Assembly: GCA_900769785.1 (NCBI GenBank)
Contig: CAAGHV010000249.1
Span: forward strand, 1 to 8,417
DNA from: Bacteroidales bacterium
Lineage (GTDB): Bacteria; Bacteroidota; Bacteroidia; Bacteroidales; P3
Length of the DNA: 8,417 nucleotides
Reading direction: 5' to 3'
The notes beneath the pieces are model-generated. The model ran no database searches, was not told the origin of the DNA, and saw only the letters and a program-made list of their open reading frames with translations. Of the stretch, positions 5,980 to 8,417 are shown in pieces (positions within the stretch are counted from its first letter, which is position 1; each line of letters begins with the position of its first letter). The translations under genes were made by a program, and so were the position numbers.

Positions 5980-6011
5980 TATGTAGGTACAAAAAAACTT
6001 TCGTATCTTTG
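5980..6011 (+). promoter_or_regulatory. Promoter of the T9SS cargo gene
   Basis: TATCTTTG at 6004-6011 is a perfect Bacteroidota -7 element. TATG at 5980-5983 (one mismatch to TTTG) lies 20 nt upstream of it. The transcript would start near 6016, about 20 nt before the ATG at 6036, so the gene is expressed separately from mutL and the rhomboid gene. Confidence 0.72.
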
Positions 6012-6035
6012 CAAAAATATTAATAGAAAAAACAA

Positions 6036-6761
6036 ATGAGAAAAGCATTATTATTTATCAGTTTATTTGCTTCGGCAATAGTATTAAGAGCACAAATTGA
6101 CGTTTTGTATCAAGGTTCTGTAGTGAACGATACAATAGTAATTTATGAGAAATCGCCCAACGAAGATTGCTATATATACTTAACATGTAAAAACAATCAA
6201 AGCGAGAATATTAATGTAAAAGTAGTATCAAATCGTGTATATGGCTCGGAAGGTATGGAAATATTGAGCGTATGTGTAATAGGTGAAATATGTGGAGAAG
6301 GTACCGAATCAAGACCTTTTGATATTGCAGCCAACAGCGAAAAAGAATTCGACTCGTGGGTAATGATAAACGAAGGCCTTGCTGAAGGTACAAACACTAT
6401 GTTCAGCTTTACAGTTCAAGATATGAACGACGAAGCTAACTTCAAAACAGTATTTGTAAAATACATCATAGGTACCAACGCCATCAACACAGTGGGAAAA
6501 GCCAATGCTAACATAAACCTATATCCCAACCCTGCCAAAAATATGGCATACATCAACTACGAATTACCTGAAAGCAACGTAGCAAATTCTAAAATTGAAA
6601 TTAGAAATATGTTGGGCTCCGTAGTAAAAGAAATGACTATACAAAACAACAACGGCACACAAGGTGTAGATACTAGCAATATGCCAAATGGTGTATATTT
6701 GTGTAGCATTGTATGCAATGGTAAAGTTAACCAAACAAAGAAAATGGTAGTAAAACACTAA
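6036..6761 (+). CDS. Small secreted protein with T9SS type A sorting domain
   Basis: A 241-residue protein with a Sec signal peptide (residues 1-19, cleavage after RA, before Q20), a novel domain of about 135 residues and a C-terminal type IX sorting domain at about 158-241. The sorting domain shows its usual landmarks: NLYPNPAKN at 161-169, then IEIRNMLGSVVKEM, then MPNGVYLCSI and the end KMVVKH. This tail directs the protein through the outer membrane, where it is normally removed and the cargo released or attached. The N-terminal domain looks beta-rich and holds four cysteines at 45, 51, 80 and 86, which could form two disulfides. I recognise no enzyme motif. A strong own promoter and a downstream hairpin make it a single-gene unit. 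Confidence 0.88.
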   Translation: MRKALLFISLFASAIVLRAQIDVLYQGSVVNDTIVIYEKSPNEDCYIYLTCKNNQSENINVKVVSNRVYGSEGMEILSVCVIGEICGEGTESRPFDIAANSEKEFDSWVMINEGLAEGTNTMFSFTVQDMNDEANFKTVFVKYIIGTNAINTVGKANANINLYPNPAKNMAYINYELPESNVANSKIEIRNMLGSVVKEMTIQNNNGTQGVDTSNMPNGVYLCSIVCNGKVNQTKKMVVKH

Positions 6762-6782
6762 CCGCATATTTTTTATATACAT

Positions 6783-6818
6783 AGGAAAGGACACCAATAC
6801 ACAATGATGTCCTTTCTT
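6783..6818 (+). terminator. Hairpin terminator after the T9SS cargo gene
   Basis: GAAAGGACA (6785-6793) pairs perfectly with TGTCCTTTC (6808-6816), with one G-T and one A-T pair extending the base and a 14-nt loop. The tail TTGCTGTTT is only moderately T-rich. It lies 20-50 nt after the stop codon at 6761 and is the most likely end of that transcript. Confidence 0.55.
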
Positions 6819-6819
6819 G

Positions 6820-6833
6820 CTGTTTATAAACAG
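6820..6833. repeat. Perfect 14-bp palindrome CTGTTTATAAACAG
   Basis: A fully symmetrical 14-base sequence lies between the terminator hairpin and hisS, 54 nt before the hisS ATG. It could be a binding site for a dimeric regulator of hisS, or the base of a second small hairpin. No promoter matching the consensus is obvious next to it. Confidence 0.45.
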
Positions 6834-6887
6834 ATACAGCATTTAGATAAATACTTTTTTGAATAACATCAAAACAATAACAAAACA

Positions 6888-8231
6888 ATGAAATGTAGCA
6901 TTCCTAAAGGCACACGTGACTTCCTTCCATTGGAAATGGCTCGCAGAAACTATATATTCGATACTATACGCGAAGTATTCAAAACTTTTTGCTTTGTACC
7001 TATCGAAACTCCTGCTATGGAAAACCTTTCCACACTATTGGGCAAATATGGCGAAGAAGGCGATAAACTATTATTCAAAATACTCAACTCTGGCAACTTT
7101 ATGGATGGTGTGGAAGTAACCGACGACTACAAAAAAATGTCGCTTGCATTCTGCGAACGAGGCCTACGCTACGACCTTACAGTACCTTTTGCACGTTTTG
7201 TTGTTCAACACCGCAACGATATCACTTTTCCATTCAAGCGCTATCAGATACAACCCGTATGGCGTGCCGACCGCCCTCAGAAAGGACGATACAGAGAATT
7301 CTACCAATGCGATGCCGATATTATAGGTAGCAACTCACTACTTAACGAGTGGGAATTGGTACAGATGATAGACGAGGTATTCTGTCGCTTGGACATTGAC
7401 GTGACTCTAAAAATAAACAACCGCAAAATATTGGCAGGAATAGCCGAAATGATAGGTACACCTGACAAGCTGGTAGATATAACAGTGGCTATAGACAAAC
7501 TAGACAAAATAGGCCTTGACAACGTAAACAACGAACTACTTGAACGCGGATTGACTCAAGAAAATATATCGGCACTACAACCAATATTTGAGCTATCGGG
7601 TACAGTAGAAGATAAACTAAACCAATTGGAAGCTCTATTCACCAATAACGAAATAGGACAAAAAGGTATTGATGAGATGAGAACCCTATTCGGATACATC
7701 AAAAGTAACCCTACCAAATGCGATATAGAACTTGACCTAACTTTGGCAAGAGGCCTTAACTACTATACCGGAGCCATATTCGAAGTAAAAGCCAAAAACG
7801 TATCAATAGGTAGTATATCGGGCGGAGGTCGCTACGACAACCTTACAGGAATATTTGGTATGCCTGACGTATCGGGTGTAGGCATATCGTTCGGTGCCGA
7901 CCGTATATATGACGTACTGAACGAGCTAAACAAATTCCCCACTAATCTAGAACAGCTTACAGAAGTTCTATTCATCAACTTTGGCAACAAAGAAACAGAA
8001 TATTGCATACGCTGTGCTGCCACTATGAGAAAAGCCGGTATAAAAACCGAGATATACCCCGAAGCAGCAAAGATGAAGAAACAGATGAGCTATGCTGATA
8101 ATAAGAAGATACCATACGTGATATTTATTGGCGAGTCAGAAATAGAAAACAACACCATTACCATAAAGAATATGGTATCGGGACAGCAAGAAACTATTAG
8201 TGTCAACAACTTGATAGAATACTTTAAATAA
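6888..8231 (+). CDS. hisS: Histidyl-tRNA synthetase
   Basis: A 447-residue class II aminoacyl-tRNA synthetase that charges tRNA-His with histidine, essential in the cytoplasm. Visible landmarks: KGTRDFLP at 7-14; motif 1 around 35-60 (ETPAMENLSTLLGKYGEEGD); motif 2 with R126 in WRADRPQKGRYREFYQCD; histidine-binding motif LARGLNYYTG at 286-295 with R288; GGGRYDNL from 312; motif 3 GVGISFGADRI. The C-terminal anticodon-binding domain starts near 340 and ends at NLIEYFK. Length fits the family. The ATG at 6888 has no Shine-Dalgarno sequence, which is normal here, and the family N-terminus begins right at it. No T-box or leader peptide is seen upstream. The next gene starts 53 nt later, so read-through into it is possible. 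Confidence 0.97.
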   Translation: MKCSIPKGTRDFLPLEMARRNYIFDTIREVFKTFCFVPIETPAMENLSTLLGKYGEEGDKLLFKILNSGNFMDGVEVTDDYKKMSLAFCERGLRYDLTVPFARFVVQHRNDITFPFKRYQIQPVWRADRPQKGRYREFYQCDADIIGSNSLLNEWELVQMIDEVFCRLDIDVTLKINNRKILAGIAEMIGTPDKLVDITVAIDKLDKIGLDNVNNELLERGLTQENISALQPIFELSGTVEDKLNQLEALFTNNEIGQKGIDEMRTLFGYIKSNPTKCDIELDLTLARGLNYYTGAIFEVKAKNVSIGSISGGGRYDNLTGIFGMPDVSGVGISFGADRIYDVLNELNKFPTNLEQLTEVLFINFGNKETEYCIRCAATMRKAGIKTEIYPEAAKMKKQMSYADNKKIPYVIFIGESEIENNTITIKNMVSGQQETISVNNLIEYFK

Positions 8232-8284
8232 ATACAGCAATTAAAAATAAGTTTGTATATTGGCAAAATAAACACGTGAAAGAT

Positions 8285-8417
8285 ATGAAACGAATAATAA
8301 TAGCATTAATAGCATTAGCACTAAGCGGAAGCATCCATGCTCAAGATTTTAAATTTGGGCTTCGCCTTGGTGGCAACTTCAGCCAAATTGATGGCGATAT
8401 GGCTTCCGGCTACAACA
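8285..8417 (+). CDS. Outer-membrane beta-barrel protein, PorT-like, 3' end beyond window
   Basis: Only the first 44 codons are present. They show a signal peptide (MKRIIIALIALALSGSIHA, cleavage before Q20) followed by FKFGLRLGGNFSQIDGDM. The alternating pattern with LRLGGNFS matches the first strand of the outer-membrane beta-barrel domain shared by PorT-like porin-family proteins of Bacteroidota. These are small barrels in the outer membrane, most without a known function; PorT itself is a T9SS component, but 44 residues cannot tell the paralogues apart. It lies 53 nt downstream of hisS on the same strand. Confidence 0.7.
   Translation, partial: MKRIIIALIALALSGSIHAQDFKFGLRLGGNFSQIDGDMASGYN

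Noticed and set aside
8256..8263. TATATTGG as a promoter for the PorT-like gene
   Set aside because: One mismatch in the TTTG part and no -33 element at the right distance; the gene may be transcribed from hisS.

Overview
The window looks like chromosomal DNA of a Bacteroidota member, probably Bacteroidales. The evidence is a C-terminal type IX secretion (T9SS) sorting domain, Bacteroidota-type promoters (TTTG-N20-TAnnTTTG), lipoprotein features typical of the phylum, a PorT-like beta-barrel start, the mutL-rhomboid pairing, AT-rich DNA and heavy use of the AUA isoleucine codon. No rRNA, tRNA, CRISPR array or transposase gene was found.

Left part (1-2606, all minus strand, read right to left): a sigma-70/ECF-type sigma factor, a small one-pass membrane protein that may be its anti-sigma partner, a small exported protein and a 62-residue lipoprotein lie 13-25 nt apart and look like one operon. 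After a 146-nt gap comes a separate minus-strand gene for a secreted Tyr/Asp-rich protein that runs off the left edge. None of the three exported products has a recognised function.

Centre (2607-3193): a gene-poor divergent intergenic region between the sigma operon and mutL. It holds a cluster of palindromes, including two 44-bp-period copies of a GTAG-preceded palindrome resembling REP elements, a separate 9-bp inverted repeat, two short coding-like open stretches that may be gene remnants or part of a dispersed repeat, and a near-perfect mutL promoter. This is the most unusual part of the window.

Right part (3194-8417, all plus strand): mutL (DNA mismatch repair) is followed after 2 nt by an intramembrane rhomboid protease. 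A small T9SS cargo protein with its own promoter comes next, then a hairpin terminator, hisS (histidyl-tRNA synthetase), and the first 44 codons of an outer-membrane beta-barrel protein of PorT-like type. mutL and hisS are housekeeping genes; the flanking small secreted and envelope proteins are the lineage-specific part. I see no strong evidence for a complete new defence or mobile system. The best candidates for new biology are the palindrome/repeat block and the sigma-factor operon with unknown exported products.
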